A stretch of DNA of 33,824 nucleotides. Source: Oscillospiraceae bacterium (lineage in GTDB: Bacteria > Bacillota > Clostridia > Oscillospirales > Oscillospiraceae). The stretch spans positions 1 to 33,824 of the forward strand of contig CAJTFK010000032.1 of the NCBI GenBank assembly GCA_910575505.1, in the 5' to 3' direction. Both the position numbers and the translations under genes were made by a program. Under the pieces are notes generated by a model. It made no database searches, was not told where the DNA came from, and worked only from the letters and a program-made list of their open reading frames with translations. Shown one piece after another: positions 13,834 to 22,892 of this stretch. The stretch's first letter is position 1. Every line of letters starts with the position of its first letter.

Positions 13834-16662
13834 ATGCACAAATATATCACCGTCAAGGGCGCGCGGGTAAACAACCTGAAAAATATTGACGTGACCATCC
13901 CCCGGGACAAGCTGGTGGTTATGACCGGCCTGTCCGGCAGCGGAAAGTCCTCTCTGGCCTTCGATACCATCTATGCCGAGGGGCAGCGCCGCTATGTGGA
14001 GTCCCTCAGCTCCTATGCCCGGATGTTCCTGGGGCAGATGGACAAGCCGGACGTGGACTATATCGAGGGCCTCAGCCCCGCCATTTCCATCGACCAGAAA
14101 ACCACCTCGAAAAACCCCCGGTCCACCGTGGGCACCGTCACGGAAATTTACGACTACCTCCGCCTCCTCTGGGCACGGGTGGGCACGCCCCACTGCCCCC
14201 GCTGCGGCAAGGTCATCCGGCAGCAGACCATCGACCAGATCATCGACCAGGTGCTGGCCCTGCCGGAGGGCACCCGCATTCAGGTGATGGCCCCGGTCAT
14301 CCGGGGCAAGAAGGGCGAACACGCCAAGGTCTTCGAGGACGCCAAGCGCTCCGGCTACGTCCGGGTCAGGGTGGACGGGAATCTCTATGAGCTGGACGAG
14401 GACATCAAGCTGGAGAAAAACAAAAAACACAGCATTGAGGTGGTCATCGACCGGCTCATCATCCGGCCCGACATCCAGCAGCGCCTGACGGACAGCGTGG
14501 AAACCGCCTCCGGCCTCTCCGGGGGTCTGGCGGTCATCAACCTTCTCCGGGAGGAACAGGACCTGACCTTTTCCCAGAATTACGCCTGTGAGGACTGCGG
14601 CATCTCCATCGAGGAGCTGACCCCCCGCATGTTCTCCTTCAACAACCCCTTCGGCGCCTGCCCCACCTGTACCGGTCTGGGGGTGCAGCTGAAGGTAGAC
14701 GTCAGCCTGGTGGTGCCGGACCCGTCCAGGTCCATTCTGGAGGGGGCCATTCAGGCCAGCGGCTGGGGCAATATCCGCTCCGACGGCATTTCACGGATGT
14801 ACTTCGAGGCCCTTTCCAAAAAATACCGCTTTTCTCTCGAAAGCCCCTGGAGGGAGCTGAGCCCCGAGGTGCAGGACGTGATTCTCTACGGCACCCGGGG
14901 GGAAAAGTTAGAGCTTCACTATGACCAGCCCCGGGGGAAGGGGGTTCTCTATCAGCCCTTTGAGGGCATCTGCAACAACATTGAACGCCGCTATCAGGAG
15001 ACCCAGAGCGATTCCAGCAAAAAGGAGCTGGAGGAGATGATGGCGGAGTGCCCCTGCCCCGGCTGCAAGGGCCGGCGGCTGAAAAAGGAGTCCCTGGCGG
15101 TGACGGTGGGGGACAGGGACATCGACGCGCTGACCCGCCTCTCCGTACTGGACGAGCTGGAATGGGTGGAGCGTCTGACGCTGACAGAACAGCAGCAGCT
15201 GATCGCCGGCCGGATTCTGAAGGAAATCAAGTCCCGGCTGGGCTTCCTCCGGTCCGTGGGCCTGGGCTATCTGACCCTGAACCGCTCTGCCGGAACCCTC
15301 TCCGGCGGCGAGAGCCAGCGCATCCGTCTGGCTACGCAGATCGGCTCCAGCCTGATGGGGGTGCTCTATATTCTGGACGAGCCCTCCATCGGTCTCCACC
15401 AGCGGGACAACGACAAGCTGCTGGCAACCCTGCGGAACCTCCAGAGCCTGGGGAATACGCTTCTGGTGGTGGAGCACGACGAGGACACCATGCGGGCGGC
15501 GGATTACCTCATCGATATCGGGCCCGGCGCGGGGGTCCACGGCGGCCAGGTGGTGGCCGCCGGGACGCCGGAGGAGGTCATGGCCAACCCGGATTCCCTG
15601 ACGGGGCAGTACCTCTCCGGCAGGAAGAGCATCCCCGTTCCCTCCGTCCGCCGCCCCGGCAGCGGGAAATTCCTTCGGGTGATAGGCGCGGAGGAGAACA
15701 ACCTCCAAAAGGTGGACGTGGAATTTCCCCTGGGGACCCTCACCGTGGTCACCGGCGTGTCCGGCAGCGGAAAGTCGTCTCTTGTGAATGAAGTGCTGTT
15801 CAAGCGCCTGGGCGCCGATCTGATGCGGATGAAGGTCCACCCCGGCAGGTGCAAAAAAATCGAGGGCCTGGAGCATCTGGACAAGGTGGTCAGCATCGAC
15901 CAGAGCCCCATCGGGCGGACCCCCCGGTCCAACCCCGCCACCTACACCAACCTGTTCAACGACATCCGGGAGCTGTTTGCCTCCACCCAGGAGGCTAAGA
16001 GCCGGGGGTACGGCCCGGGCCGGTTCAGCTTCAACGTCCGGGGAGGACGCTGCGAGGCCTGCTCCGGGGACGGCGTGCTGAAGATTGAGATGCATTTCCT
16101 GCCGGATATCTTCGTGCCCTGCGAGGTCTGCAAGGGGAAGCGCTATAACCGGGAGACCCTGGAAGTCCACTATAAGGGGAAAAATATCTCCGACGTGCTG
16201 GACATGACGGTGGACGAGGCCCTGGAGTTTTTTGCGCCCCTGCCCAAGCTCCGGAACCGGCTGCAAACCCTGCAGGACGTGGGCCTGGGCTATGTGAAGC
16301 TGGGCCAGCCCTCCACGGAGCTCTCCGGCGGCGAGGCCCAGCGGGTGAAGCTGGCCACGGAGCTGAGCAAGCAGGCCACCGGGAAGACCATCTATATTCT
16401 GGACGAGCCCACCACCGGCCTCCATACCGACGACGTGCGCAAGCTCCTGGAGGTACTCCAGCGGCTGGTGGACAGCGGGAACACGGTGGTGGTCATCGAG
16501 CACAATCTGGACGTCATCAAGTCCGCCGACTGGCTCATCGACCTGGGCCCCGAGGGCGGCGACGGCGGCGGGACCATTGTCTGCACCGGCACGCCGGAGA
16601 CTGTGGCCGCCTGCGGGGCGTCCTATACAGGGCAGTATCTGAAGAAATGTCTTGCGCGCTGA
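13834..16662 (+). CDS. uvrA: Excinuclease ABC subunit UvrA
   Basis: Encodes 942 residues, full length. UvrA is the dimeric ATPase that finds bulky DNA lesions and loads UvrB. It has two ABC modules: Walker [10 protein letters not shown] (residues 32-40) and GVSGSGKSS (641-649), with signatures [12 protein letters not shown] and [12 protein letters not shown], each followed by ILDEP. Zinc ligands are visible as CEDCG plus CPTC in the first module and as CEAC plus CEVC (C-x2-C-x19-C-x2-C) in the second. Start 13834 follows AAAGGAG and gives the family N-terminus ([15 protein letters not shown]). It has its own promoter and no uvrC follows; instead there is a repeat-rich gap. Confidence 0.97.
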   Translation: MHKYITVKGARVNNLKNIDVTIPRDKLVVMTGLSGSGKSSLAFDTIYAEGQRRYVESLSSYARMFLGQMDKPDVDYIEGLSPAISIDQKTTSKNPRSTVGTVTEIYDYLRLLWARVGTPHCPRCGKVIRQQTIDQIIDQVLALPEGTRIQVMAPVIRGKKGEHAKVFEDAKRSGYVRVRVDGNLYELDEDIKLEKNKKHSIEVVIDRLIIRPDIQQRLTDSVETASGLSGGLAVINLLREEQDLTFSQNYACEDCGISIEELTPRMFSFNNPFGACPTCTGLGVQLKVDVSLVVPDPSRSILEGAIQASGWGNIRSDGISRMYFEALSKKYRFSLESPWRELSPEVQDVILYGTRGEKLELHYDQPRGKGVLYQPFEGICNNIERRYQETQSDSSKKELEEMMAECPCPGCKGRRLKKESLAVTVGDRDIDALTRLSVLDELEWVERLTLTEQQQLIAGRILKEIKSRLGFLRSVGLGYLTLNRSAGTLSGGESQRIRLATQIGSSLMGVLYILDEPSIGLHQRDNDKLLATLRNLQSLGNTLLVVEHDEDTMRAADYLIDIGPGAGVHGGQVVAAGTPEEVMANPDSLTGQYLSGRKSIPVPSVRRPGSGKFLRVIGAEENNLQKVDVEFPLGTLTVVTGVSGSGKSSLVNEVLFKRLGADLMRMKVHPGRCKKIEGLEHLDKVVSIDQSPIGRTPRSNPATYTNLFNDIRELFASTQEAKSRGYGPGRFSFNVRGGRCEACSGDGVLKIEMHFLPDIFVPCEVCKGKRYNRETLEVHYKGKNISDVLDMTVDEALEFFAPLPKLRNRLQTLQDVGLGYVKLGQPSTELSGGEAQRVKLATELSKQATGKTIYILDEPTTGLHTDDVRKLLEVLQRLVDSGNTVVVIEHNLDVIKSADWLIDLGPEGGDGGGTIVCTGTPETVAACGASYTGQYLKKCLAR

Positions 16663-16705
16663 TCCAGCGGGGCCCACTCCCGTGGGGGTCCGCTTTCGCG
16701 GGCAA

Positions 16706-16759
16706 CCAAAGAGGCTTTGCCTCTCTGGACTCTCCACCAGAGGGGGAAAACCCCTCTGG
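16706..16759. repeat. Pair of hairpins after uvrA
   Basis: CCAAAGAGGC-TTT-GCCTCTCTGG (16706-16728, one mismatch) is followed by the perfect CCAGAGGGG-GAAAA-CCCCTCTGG (16737-16759). The two share a related core. There is no T-run, but they may protect or end the uvrA message. This opens the gene-free stretch to 17287. Confidence 0.5.
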
Positions 16760-16784
16760 ACTCCCCCATGAAGGGAAACGCGGG

Positions 16785-16894
16785 GCGCGCAAGAGGTTCC
16801 GACGATTTTGTTACGCAAGTCTTCAGGTCGCGTCGTGGCTCAACGGGGGCCGGCGATCACTGAATTGGCGTATTTCTCTTTCCACTGCCGTTTA
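16785..16894. repeat. Left arm of a ~110-bp inverted repeat
   Basis: GCGCGCAAGAGGTTCCGACG begins at 16785. The arm continues through ACGCAAGTCTTC to a TTCTCTTTCCACTGCCG block at 16873-16889. The same blocks occur in reverse orientation at 16978-17091. The outer 50 bases are about 85-90 percent alike; the inner half is more diverged. Confidence 0.65.
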
Positions 16895-16977
16895 TACAGA
16901 CCAGGTGAAGAAGCTTGTACTTCTACCAGGTTCTAACGAAGGGGCGCGGTAAACAGGAAAACCAACGGAAGGGCCAG

Positions 16978-17091
16978 ATGAGCGGCAGCGGAAAGAGAAG
17001 GGCGGGCCATTCGTTGACCGCCACACTCCCGCCCGCACCACGCCGCGGCCCGAAGACTTGCGTTGAAAAACCGTCGGAACCTCTTGCGCGC
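16978..17091. repeat. Right arm of the ~110-bp inverted repeat
   Basis: The inverted partner of 16785-16894 ends CGTCGGAACCTCTTGCGCGC at 17091. About 83 bases of unrelated sequence separate the arms. Together with the flanking hairpins it occupies the whole gap between uvrA and era. I see no coding sequence in it. Confidence 0.65.
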
Positions 17092-17126
17092 AGCGTCTTT
17101 CTCTCTTTTGGACCGTCCACGGCCCG

Positions 17127-17160
17127 TTTTCTCTCTTTCTGCGCTCAGAAAGAGAGAAAA
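17127..17160. repeat. 14-bp perfect hairpin upstream of era
   Basis: TTTTCTCTCTTTCT (17127-17140), GCGCTC, AGAAAGAGAGAAAA (17147-17160) is an exact inverted repeat made of a pyrimidine and a purine arm. It belongs to the repeat block before era. A termination role is possible but the stem is AT-rich. Confidence 0.5.
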
Positions 17161-17179
17161 TGGGGGGTGGAATGAACCG

Positions 17180-17193
17180 GCTGACATGTCAGC
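17180..17193. repeat. 14-base perfect palindrome upstream of era
   Basis: GCTGACATGTCAGC is fully self-complementary and lies about 95 bases before the era start. It could be a protein-binding site; nothing identifies the protein. Confidence 0.35.
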
Positions 17194-17287
17194 TGTTGAC
17201 TCCCCCCGCCCGTCAGGGCGAGAAAAGGCCCCGTCGGGGTATTTATCATCAAACATCAAAACGCTCAAAGAAAGTTGAGGATCACCT

Positions 17288-18184
17288 ATGAGTATCACAA
17301 AAACCGCCATGATTACCGTCTGCGGACGGCCCAACGTGGGCAAGTCCAGCCTCACCAACACCCTGGTGGGGGAAAAAATCGCCATCGTCTCCAACAAGGC
17401 CCAGACCACCCGGAACCGCATCTACGGCGTGGTAAACCGGGAGGACACCCAATATATCCTTCTGGACACGCCGGGTCTCCACCGGCCCAAGTCCGCCCTG
17501 GGGGACTACATGGTGAAGGTCGTCACCGCCAGCCTCAGCGACGTGGACTGCGCCCTGCTTCTGGTGGAGCCCATCCCCCACGTGGGCGGGCCGGAAAAGG
17601 CCCTGATTCAGCGGATTCGGGAGGAAAAGATTCCCTGCATTCTCTGCATCAACAAGATTGACACCGTGGAGCCCGCCGCCCTGCTGCCGGTGATCGCCGC
17701 CTACAGCGAGGCCTGGGACGGCTTCGACGCCGTCATCCCCATCTCCGCCCACACCGGCGGCGGCCTGGACGAGCTGATGGAGGAACTGAAAAAATACGCC
17801 GCGGAGGGCCCCCAGCTCTTCCCCGACGGCCAGACCAGCGACCAGCCGGAGCGGGCGGTGTGCGGGGAGCTGCTGCGGGAAAAGCTGCTGCTGTGCCTGG
17901 ACAAGGAAATTCCCCACGGCACCGCCGTGGAGATTGAGAAGTTCTCGGAGCGGGATACCGGCGTCGTCGACGTGGGAGCTGTGATTTACTGCGAAAAGGC
18001 CAGCCACAAGGGCATCATCATCGGAAAACAGGGGGCCATGCTGAAAAAAATCAGCTCCCTGGCCCGGCATGACATGGAGAAATTTATGGGGACCAAAATC
18101 TACCTGGAGACCTGGGTCAAGGTCAAGGAGAACTGGCGGGACAACGTGAATTATGTCCGCAGTCTGGGCTACCGGGAAGAGTGA
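17288..18184 (+). CDS. era: GTPase Era
   Basis: Encodes 298 residues. Era is an essential GTPase that binds the 3' end of 16S rRNA and assists 30S ribosome assembly. It shows G1 GRPNVGKS (residues 13-20), the switch with QTTRNRIYG, G3 DTPGLH, and G4 NKID. A C-terminal KH domain carries the GIIIGKQGAMLKKIS loop. The start at 17288 follows TTGAGGATCACCT. The order era, yqzL, recO is conserved across Firmicutes and is kept here. I find no convincing -35/-10 pair immediately upstream, so its promoter may lie in the repeat-rich stretch. Confidence 0.97.
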   Translation: MSITKTAMITVCGRPNVGKSSLTNTLVGEKIAIVSNKAQTTRNRIYGVVNREDTQYILLDTPGLHRPKSALGDYMVKVVTASLSDVDCALLLVEPIPHVGGPEKALIQRIREEKIPCILCINKIDTVEPAALLPVIAAYSEAWDGFDAVIPISAHTGGGLDELMEELKKYAAEGPQLFPDGQTSDQPERAVCGELLREKLLLCLDKEIPHGTAVEIEKFSERDTGVVDVGAVIYCEKASHKGIIIGKQGAMLKKISSLARHDMEKFMGTKIYLETWVKVKENWRDNVNYVRSLGYREE

Positions 18185-18300
18185 AGAATTGTAAAGTGAA
18201 GAGCTGAGATTGGAGAATTTCCGCTTTAACCGGAACTTTCCATGTATCAGCTTCGACGGGTTTCGCAGACTATTCCTGTACAATGAAGGAGGTCTGCCCC

Positions 18301-18408
18301 ATGGATTATTTGGAATCGGAGCCCCTCTGGGAGCTGTTCTGCCTGACGGGAGAGCCCCTGGCTTATATGCTCTACCGTTCCATTGAAGAAAACCAGGACT
18401 GTCAGTAA
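18301..18408 (+). CDS. yqzL: YqzL-like small protein (35 aa)
   Basis: A 35-codon gene with an ideal AAGGAGG site eight bases before the ATG. The peptide contains LWELFCLTGEPLAYMLYRS, matching the YqzL pattern of a tryptophan/phenylalanine segment, TG, and an A/Y-Y-x-LY helix. Its place between era and recO is where YqzL is encoded in Bacillus and many Clostridia. The function of the family is unknown. It is shorter than the Bacillus protein (about 47 residues) and lacks the acidic C-terminal extension. It is easy to overlook because of its size. Confidence 0.75.
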   Translation: MDYLESEPLWELFCLTGEPLAYMLYRSIEENQDCQ

Positions 18409-18452
18409 TCAATGGGGAGAAATATACTCCCCGTACATAGGGAGGGAGCGCC

Positions 18453-19205
18453 GTGGCGGCTTCGCCTGTGATTGTGACCCGGGGCGTGGTCCTCCGGGAG
18501 ACCGAGACCCGGGAGACGGATAAAATTTTAACCCTGCTGTCGGAGGACCGGGGGAAAATTTCCGTGATTGCCCGGGGCGCCCGGCGGAAAAACTGCCGGT
18601 TTGCCGCCGGGGCCCAGTCCCTGGCCTGGTCGGAATGGACGCTGTATCAGCGGAAAGACTGGTATTATGTCAATGAGGGTTCTACTCTGGAGCTCTTCGA
18701 GGGCCTGCGGAGCGACCTGAGGGCCCTGGCCCTGGGGTTCTACATGGCAGAGCTGACGGAGTGCGTCACCCTGCCGGAGGAGCCCGCGCCGGAGCTGCTG
18801 CGGCACCTGCTGAACGGGCTGTATGCCCTTTCTGCTTTACACAAGCCGCCGGAGCTGGTGAAGCCGGCCTTTGAAATGAAGCTGCTGTGTCTGGCGGGAT
18901 TTGAACCGCTGGTGAATGCCTGCGAGGCCTGCGGGAGGACGGACCCGGAGGAGCCGGTTCTGAACGCGGCCCTGGGGACGCTGCGGTGCAGGCGCTGCGC
19001 CCACGACGGCGGGGTGAGCCCCCTCTGCCGGGAGTCTCTGGCGGCTCTGCGGCATATCGTATACGGAGACCCGAAACGGCTGTACTCCTTCCGCATCCCG
19101 GAGGAGGCCCTTCAGCGCCTGTCCAAGGCGGCCTTCCTCTTCCTGCTGGCCCAGCTGGAACGGGATTTCAAGACCCTGGATTTTTACAATAGCCTCCAGA
19201 ACTGA
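18453..19205 (+). CDS. recO: DNA repair protein RecO
   Basis: Encodes 250 residues from a GTG start preceded by GGGAGGGAG. RecO works with RecR (and RecF) to load RecA on SSB-coated single strands in gap repair. The N-terminal OB fold (VIVTRGVVLRETETRETDKILTLLSEDRGKISVIARGARR) is complete. The helical C-terminal domain carries a four-cysteine zinc site (CEACG and CRRC). It lies 44 bases behind yqzL, probably in the same transcript. Confidence 0.95.
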   Translation: MAASPVIVTRGVVLRETETRETDKILTLLSEDRGKISVIARGARRKNCRFAAGAQSLAWSEWTLYQRKDWYYVNEGSTLELFEGLRSDLRALALGFYMAELTECVTLPEEPAPELLRHLLNGLYALSALHKPPELVKPAFEMKLLCLAGFEPLVNACEACGRTDPEEPVLNAALGTLRCRRCAHDGGVSPLCRESLAALRHIVYGDPKRLYSFRIPEEALQRLSKAAFLFLLAQLERDFKTLDFYNSLQN

Positions 19206-19309
19206 AAAGGCCGCTTATTTTGTTGGGAATCAGGAATGACCTGGAGGCCGAGTGCCTGAAACGATACGATCTGTAGAATTTTGCCATTTTATACGGAAAT
19301 GAGGGGGCC

Positions 19310-19774
19310 ATGAAAGAATTTCACATCGGCTCCTACCGCCTTTCGGTGGATGCGGAGGCCGCCCGAGCCTACTATGCCGCCCATCCCCTGCCCTGGGTGG
19401 CCTGTGACTGCGCCGGGTGCCGGAACTTTATCCAGGCCGTGAAGACCCTACCGCCCGCTGTGACGGACTTTTTCGCCGCCCTGGGCCTGGACCCGGAGAA
19501 GCCGGCGGAGGTTTATGCCATCGACCAGGAGGAGAGCGCCGCGCTTTGCCCGTATGGCGCTTTTTACCATCTGACGGGGGAAATATGGGTGGGCCTCCCA
19601 ACCTCCGGCTGCTGCGGGGAATGGCTGACACTGGCGGAGGGGGTTGAAGCGGCGTTCCGTCCGGACTGCGCCCTGCTGCCAGAGGATTTCCCCAGGCCTT
19701 GTATGCAGATGGAGATGGAGTGCCGTCTGCCCTGGCTGCTGGAGGAAGAAAACCCGTACTATCATGGCCGTTAA
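19310..19774 (+). CDS. Cysteine-containing protein of unknown function (154 aa)
   Basis: Encodes 154 residues; GAGGGGG lies just before the ATG. The N-terminus (FHIGSYRLSVDAEAARAYYA) leads to a C-x-C-x2-C cluster (CDCAGCRNF) and the later SGCCGEW, with further cysteines, so a metal site is plausible. The rest is acidic and soluble, with no signal or membrane segment. I do not recognise a characterised family. It is followed after 29 bases by mutS2 on the same strand, and no terminator lies between, so co-transcription is likely. Confidence 0.72.
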   Translation: MKEFHIGSYRLSVDAEAARAYYAAHPLPWVACDCAGCRNFIQAVKTLPPAVTDFFAALGLDPEKPAEVYAIDQEESAALCPYGAFYHLTGEIWVGLPTSGCCGEWLTLAEGVEAAFRPDCALLPEDFPRPCMQMEMECRLPWLLEEENPYYHGR

Positions 19775-19803
19775 GAAAGATCGCTTGACAGGAGGAACCA
19801 CCG

Positions 19804-22197
19804 ATGAGCGAACTGTTTGACAAATCTCTCCGCACCCTGGAGCTGCCCCGGGTGCTGCAATTGCTGTCGGAACAGGCCGTCAGCGCCGAGGCCAAGGAAA
19901 AGGCCCTCCGCATCCGGCCTGAGACGGAGGCCGAGGAGGTTCTGCGCCTGCTGGACCAGACCGACGACGCCCGGCGTATGATCGGCCTGCGGGGCGCGCC
20001 CTCCTTCTCCGGGGTGAAGCCGGTGGCGGAGATTCTGGACCGGGCGGACCGGGGCGGGAGCCTCAGCACCCGGGAGCTGCTGCGGATTGCCGATCTCCTC
20101 ACCGCCGCCCGGCGGGGGAAGGAATACTTCAACACCGAAGACGCAGCCAACGAGAGGACCGCCCTGGACCAGTTTTTCCTCTCCCTCCATGGGAACCGCT
20201 TTTTGGAGGAGAAAATCAAGCGCTGCATCCCCGACGAGGACACCATCGCCGACGCCGCTTCCAGCGAGCTGGCGGACATCCGGCGGCACATGCGGGCGGC
20301 TCAGGCGAAAAGCCGCCAGATCCTGCAGAAGATCATCGCCTCGCCCTCCTACGCCAAGGTTTTGCAGGAGGCCATTATCACCCAGCGGGACGGACGCTTT
20401 GTGGTGCCCGTCAAGGCAGAGCAGAAGGGGAACCTGCCGGGGCTGGTTCATGACATCTCTTCCTCCGGGGCCACGGTGTTCGTGGAGCCCATGGGGGTGG
20501 TCCAGGCCAACAACGAATATGTGGAGCTGGAGGCCAGGGAGCAGAAGGAGATTGATCGGATTCTGGCTGAGCTGTCCGCCGAGGCGGCGGCCCACCGGCA
20601 GGACATCCAGTGGGACTATGAGACTCTGGTCCGGCTGGATCTGATCTTCGCCCGGGGCCAGCTGAGCTATAAAATGGACGCCGTGCGGCCGGAGATCCGG
20701 CGGGACGGGTCCGTCCAGCTGCGGAAGGCCCGGCATCCCCTGCTGGAGGCCAAAACGGCGGTGCCCATCGACATCGACCTGGGGGAGTCCTTTGACACCC
20801 TGGTCATTACCGGCCCCAACACCGGCGGCAAAACCGTGTCGCTGAAAACCCTGGGCCTGCTGACCCTCATGACCCAGTGCGGCTTCCACATCCCGGCGGC
20901 GGACCGCAGCGCCGTGTCCGTCTACGAACGGGTGCTGGCGGATATCGGCGATGAGCAGAGCATTGAACAGAGCCTGTCCACCTTCTCCGCTCATATGACC
21001 AACATCGTGGGCATCTTGAAGGAGGCGGACGGGAAGAGCCTGATTCTCTTTGACGAGCTGGGGGCGGGCACGGACCCGGTGGAGGGGGCGGCCCTGGCTA
21101 TCGCCGTCATCCAGCACGTACGGCGGATGGGGGCCAAGGTCGCCGCCACCACCCATTACGCCGAGCTGAAAACCTTTGCCATGACCACCGCCGGGGTGGA
21201 GAACGCCTCCTGCGAGTTCAATGTGGAGACCCTCAGCCCCACCTACCGCCTGCTGATCGGCATTCCCGGCAAGTCCAATGCCTTCGCCATTTCCCGGCGG
21301 CTGGGCCTGCCCGAGGAGGTCATCGAAGCGGCGCAGACCCAGATGAGCGGGGACAGCGTGCGGTTTGAGGATGTTCTGACCCAGCTGGAGGCCAAGCGTC
21401 AGGCTCTGGAGAAGCGGGATCAGGAGTCGGAACGCCTCTACCGCCAGCGGGAGGAGGATGCCCGGAAAGCAAGGGAATTCCGGGAGCAGATGGAGCGGGC
21501 CAAGGAGAACGCCCGGAGCCGGGGAGAGGCCGAGGCCAAGCGCATCCTTCGGGACGCCAAGGCGGCGGCGGATCAGACCTTCAACGAGCTGGCGGAGCTC
21601 CGGCGGCGGCAGGCGGCGGCGGAGACCGTCCAGAATATCAACGACGCCCAGGCGGCCATCCGCTCCGGCTTGAACCAGGCGGAGGAGCGCCTGCGGACGG
21701 AAAAAGACCGCCCCGCCCCCATTCCCAAGCCCAGCCGCCCCATTCAGAAAGGGGACCTGGTGGAGATTCCCGGCGTCCGGACCCCGGCGGAGGTGGTCTC
21801 CGTGGGGAAGGACGGGACGCTGCAATTGAAGTCCGGTATTTTGAAGATGAAGGCCAAGGCCGGTGAGGTCCGCCTCATCGAGGACGACGAGCAGGCCGCC
21901 CGGAAGCCCAGGACCCCGGTCTCCTCCGGCGGGTCCCGGACGCTCCGGACCGCCGCCAGCCGGGAGCTGGACATCCGGGGGATGGAGACGCTGGAGGCCG
22001 AGAGCGTGGTGGAGGGCTTCCTCTCCGCCGCCGTCATGGGGAAGCTGGAGACGGTGACCATCATCCACGGCAAGGGCACCGGGGCCCTGCGGAAGGCCGT
22101 CCACGACATTCTCCGCCGGAACAGGGCGGTGAAGAGCTTCCGGCTGGGGGTCTACGGCGAGGGCGAAACCGGCGTCACCGTGGTGACCATGAAGTGA
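19804..22197 (+). CDS. mutS2: MutS2 family ATPase with Smr domain
   Basis: Encodes 797 residues, a typical length. MutS2 lacks the mismatch-recognition domain of MutS. In Firmicutes it is reported to act on collided ribosomes and to limit recombination. Visible parts are the MutS core, an ATPase with Walker A GPNTGGKT and a FDELGAGTDP Walker B, and a long charged coiled coil (about residues 515-630). A KOW-like segment follows (QKGDLVEIPGVRTPAEVVSVG). A C-terminal Smr nuclease domain has LDIRGM and HGKGTGALR. The start at 19804 follows AGGAGGAACC. Confidence 0.95.
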   Translation: MSELFDKSLRTLELPRVLQLLSEQAVSAEAKEKALRIRPETEAEEVLRLLDQTDDARRMIGLRGAPSFSGVKPVAEILDRADRGGSLSTRELLRIADLLTAARRGKEYFNTEDAANERTALDQFFLSLHGNRFLEEKIKRCIPDEDTIADAASSELADIRRHMRAAQAKSRQILQKIIASPSYAKVLQEAIITQRDGRFVVPVKAEQKGNLPGLVHDISSSGATVFVEPMGVVQANNEYVELEAREQKEIDRILAELSAEAAAHRQDIQWDYETLVRLDLIFARGQLSYKMDAVRPEIRRDGSVQLRKARHPLLEAKTAVPIDIDLGESFDTLVITGPNTGGKTVSLKTLGLLTLMTQCGFHIPAADRSAVSVYERVLADIGDEQSIEQSLSTFSAHMTNIVGILKEADGKSLILFDELGAGTDPVEGAALAIAVIQHVRRMGAKVAATTHYAELKTFAMTTAGVENASCEFNVETLSPTYRLLIGIPGKSNAFAISRRLGLPEEVIEAAQTQMSGDSVRFEDVLTQLEAKRQALEKRDQESERLYRQREEDARKAREFREQMERAKENARSRGEAEAKRILRDAKAAADQTFNELAELRRRQAAAETVQNINDAQAAIRSGLNQAEERLRTEKDRPAPIPKPSRPIQKGDLVEIPGVRTPAEVVSVGKDGTLQLKSGILKMKAKAGEVRLIEDDEQAARKPRTPVSSGGSRTLRTAASRELDIRGMETLEAESVVEGFLSAAVMGKLETVTIIHGKGTGALRKAVHDILRRNRAVKSFRLGVYGEGETGVTVVTMK

Positions 22198-22225
22198 ATG
22201 GATGTTTGTTTTATAAAGGAGACCT

Positions 22226-22588
22226 ATGACAGACTACAGAGAAAAAGCGGTCCAATGTGTAAAAGACACCGTCCTTCCCATACAGCGGCAGATGTTTCAG
22301 GAGTGCGGCTGTGACCTGGATGCCCAATATCAGAAGTACGGGGAGTCAGAGGGATTTTTTGCTGAAATCATTCAGCCTGGCCGGATCTACGAAATGGGCT
22401 ATCCCCAATGCGTCTGCCCGGAGGTGCTCTCCGGCGCGGTACAGGACCCGGCCCACTGCGAGTGCTCCCGGCAGAGCGTCGCCTACATTCTGGAAAACCT
22501 CCTGCCGGACCGGAGCATCACCGTGGAAACCGTCGAAACCGTTTTGAGCGGCGGGGACCGCTGCCGGTTTCTTGTGACGGTGGATTAG
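22226..22588 (+). CDS. Cysteine-rich protein of unknown function (120 aa)
   Basis: Encodes 120 residues; AAAGGAG precedes the ATG. Eight cysteines are present, notably QCVCPEV and HCECSRQS, and the C-terminus ends SGGDRCRFLVTV. The Cys-x-Cys pairs and the terminal G-x-RCRF-x-V motif recall the C-terminal half of small-molecule-binding or hydrolase domains of the V4R / ATC-hydrolase type found in Clostridia, but I would not assign a function on that. It lies 28 bases behind mutS2 and ends ten bases before the TIR-bounded repeat element. Confidence 0.7.
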   Translation: MTDYREKAVQCVKDTVLPIQRQMFQECGCDLDAQYQKYGESEGFFAEIIQPGRIYEMGYPQCVCPEVLSGAVQDPAHCECSRQSVAYILENLLPDRSITVETVETVLSGGDRCRFLVTVD

Positions 22589-22632
22589 TGGATTAAATGA
22601 AAGGGCCTGCCCTGCATGGGCGGGCCCTGAGA

Positions 22633-22762
22633 CTGTCGAAAAAACGGATTGCTTTCAGTTTTCGGAAAGGAAGATAGTATGAAAGAAACCCATCAGGGGT
22701 GTCTTTCATGTTCAATCAATAAGTTTACAAAACTTTTTTGAAGTTTTGTAAACTTGCTCAGC
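22633..22762. repeat. 130-bp tandem unit 1
   Basis: It begins CTGTCGAAAAAACGG and ends CTTGCTCAGC, and it is repeated without a visible mismatch in unit 2. Inside are two stems: ATGAAAGA with TCTTTCAT (22679-22686 and 22702-22709), and AAGTTTACAAAACTT with its inverted partner (22721-22735 and 22741-22755). Confidence 0.85.
22679..22741 (+). CDS. Candidate 20-aa peptide in tandem unit 1
   Basis: An ATG with AAAGGAAG five bases upstream opens a 20-codon frame: MKETHQGCLS-CSINKFTKLF, stop. It has a C-x2-C pair. The start codon and the last codons both lie in hairpin arms of the repeat. The other strand of the unit also has short frames without a ribosome site, so the ORF could be chance. No family is recognised. 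Confidence 0.28.
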   Translation: MKETHQGCLSCSINKFTKLF

Positions 22763-22892
22763 CTGTCGAAAAAACGGATTGCTTTCAGTTTTCGGAAAGG
22801 AAGATAGTATGAAAGAAACCCATCAGGGGTGTCTTTCATGTTCAATCAATAAGTTTACAAAACTTTTTTGAAGTTTTGTAAACTTGCTCAGC
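22763..22892. repeat. 130-bp tandem unit 2
   Basis: An exact second copy of unit 1, followed by a third, truncated start (CTGTCGAAAA, 22893-22902) that leads into the right terminal hairpin. The perfect identity implies a recent duplication or active homogenisation. Confidence 0.85.
22809..22871 (+). CDS. Candidate 20-aa peptide in tandem unit 2
   Basis: Identical to the frame in unit 1, with the same ribosome site and hairpins. Duplication of the whole unit carries it along; there is no independent evidence that it is translated. Confidence 0.28.
   Translation: MKETHQGCLSCSINKFTKLF

Noticed and set aside
16663..17287. Small open frames of 65-160 codons between uvrA and era
   Set aside because: They run through the inverted-repeat arms, lack ribosome sites and have no recognisable protein features.
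22693..22839. 48-codon minus-strand frame across the boundary of the tandem units
   Set aside because: It has no ribosome site, changes its C-terminus between the two units, and is best explained as a by-product of the repeat.
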